From contig CANQUC010000017.1 of assembly GCA_947626945.1 (NCBI GenBank), forward strand, positions 1 to 45,389: a stretch of DNA of 45,389 nucleotides, read 5' to 3'. Below, piece after piece: positions 45,371 to 45,389 of the stretch. This DNA is from an uncultured Lachnospiraceae bacterium. GTDB taxonomy: Bacteria > Bacillota > Clostridia > Lachnospirales > Lachnospiraceae. The translations under genes and the position numbers were made by a program. Every line of letters starts with the position of its first letter. Within the stretch, counting starts at the first letter, position 1. Under the pieces are notes generated by a model. That model did not search any database, was not told where the DNA came from, and saw nothing but the letters and a program-made list of their open reading frames with translations.

Positions 45371-45389
45371 CTTGATACCCCCGTTTTGT

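Overview
The window reads as chromosomal DNA from a spore-forming, Gram-positive, strictly fermentative Clostridia member, most likely Lachnospiraceae. The reasons are a HrcA/CIRCE-controlled hrcA-grpE-dnaK-dnaJ operon, an oxygen-sensitive class III ribonucleotide reductase, a GerA/SpoVAF-type spore protein, a stand-alone Spo0A DNA-binding domain, AGGAGG-type ribosome binding sites with many TTG/GTG starts, two secreted dockerin proteins and uronate genes typical of gut plant-fibre users. Almost everything is on the minus strand; the plus-strand genes are HU, the Spo0A-C protein and holA. I see no insertion sequence, prophage, CRISPR array or integrase.

Layout. 1-620: tRNA-Arg(CCG) and, divergently, HU with its own promoter and terminator. 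636-5510: a minus-strand unit uxuA-uxuB-degV-transglutaminase (hexuronate use plus a lipid-binding protein and a membrane-anchored transglutaminase). 5604-10784: heat-shock operon with CIRCE. 10848-15816: a four-gene sugar unit (fucose-isomerase-like protein, split transketolase, FGGY kinase with an altered glycerol pocket) that looks like a complete isomerase-kinase-transketolase route and may act on D-apiose or a similar branched or short ketose. 15863-17792: secreted transglutaminase with dockerin and a small zinc-ribbon membrane protein. 17821-22200: rpsO-pnp and a Na/Pi cotransporter, separated by about 300 bp of highly folded intergenic DNA with a possible pseudoknot. 22296-30804: the conserved rimP-nusA-ylxR-ylxQ-infB-rbfA-nrnA-truB-ribF operon with a leader peptide/terminator at its head. 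30836-31632: a small acidic protein, a Spo0A box, the orphan Spo0A-C gene and tRNA-Glu(CTC). 31758-35530: LamG-dockerin secreted protein and a SpoVAF/GerA-like protein. 35579-38859: dut-nrdG-nrdD. 38856-40790: degenerate CPBP membrane protein and an orphan ZnuA-type lipoprotein. 40761-45370: holA from a back-to-back promoter, then cobalamin genes cbiA and a cbiJ-cbiE-cbiT fusion.

Most genes are housekeeping. The parts I consider worth a second look are the sugar unit at 11061-15816, the folded element at 20462-20583, the Spo0A-C/0A-box locus near 31060-31485, the attenuator-like leader of the nusA operon, and the overlapping divergent promoters with a leaderless holA. All assignments come from reading the sequence and remembered family features; no database search was run.
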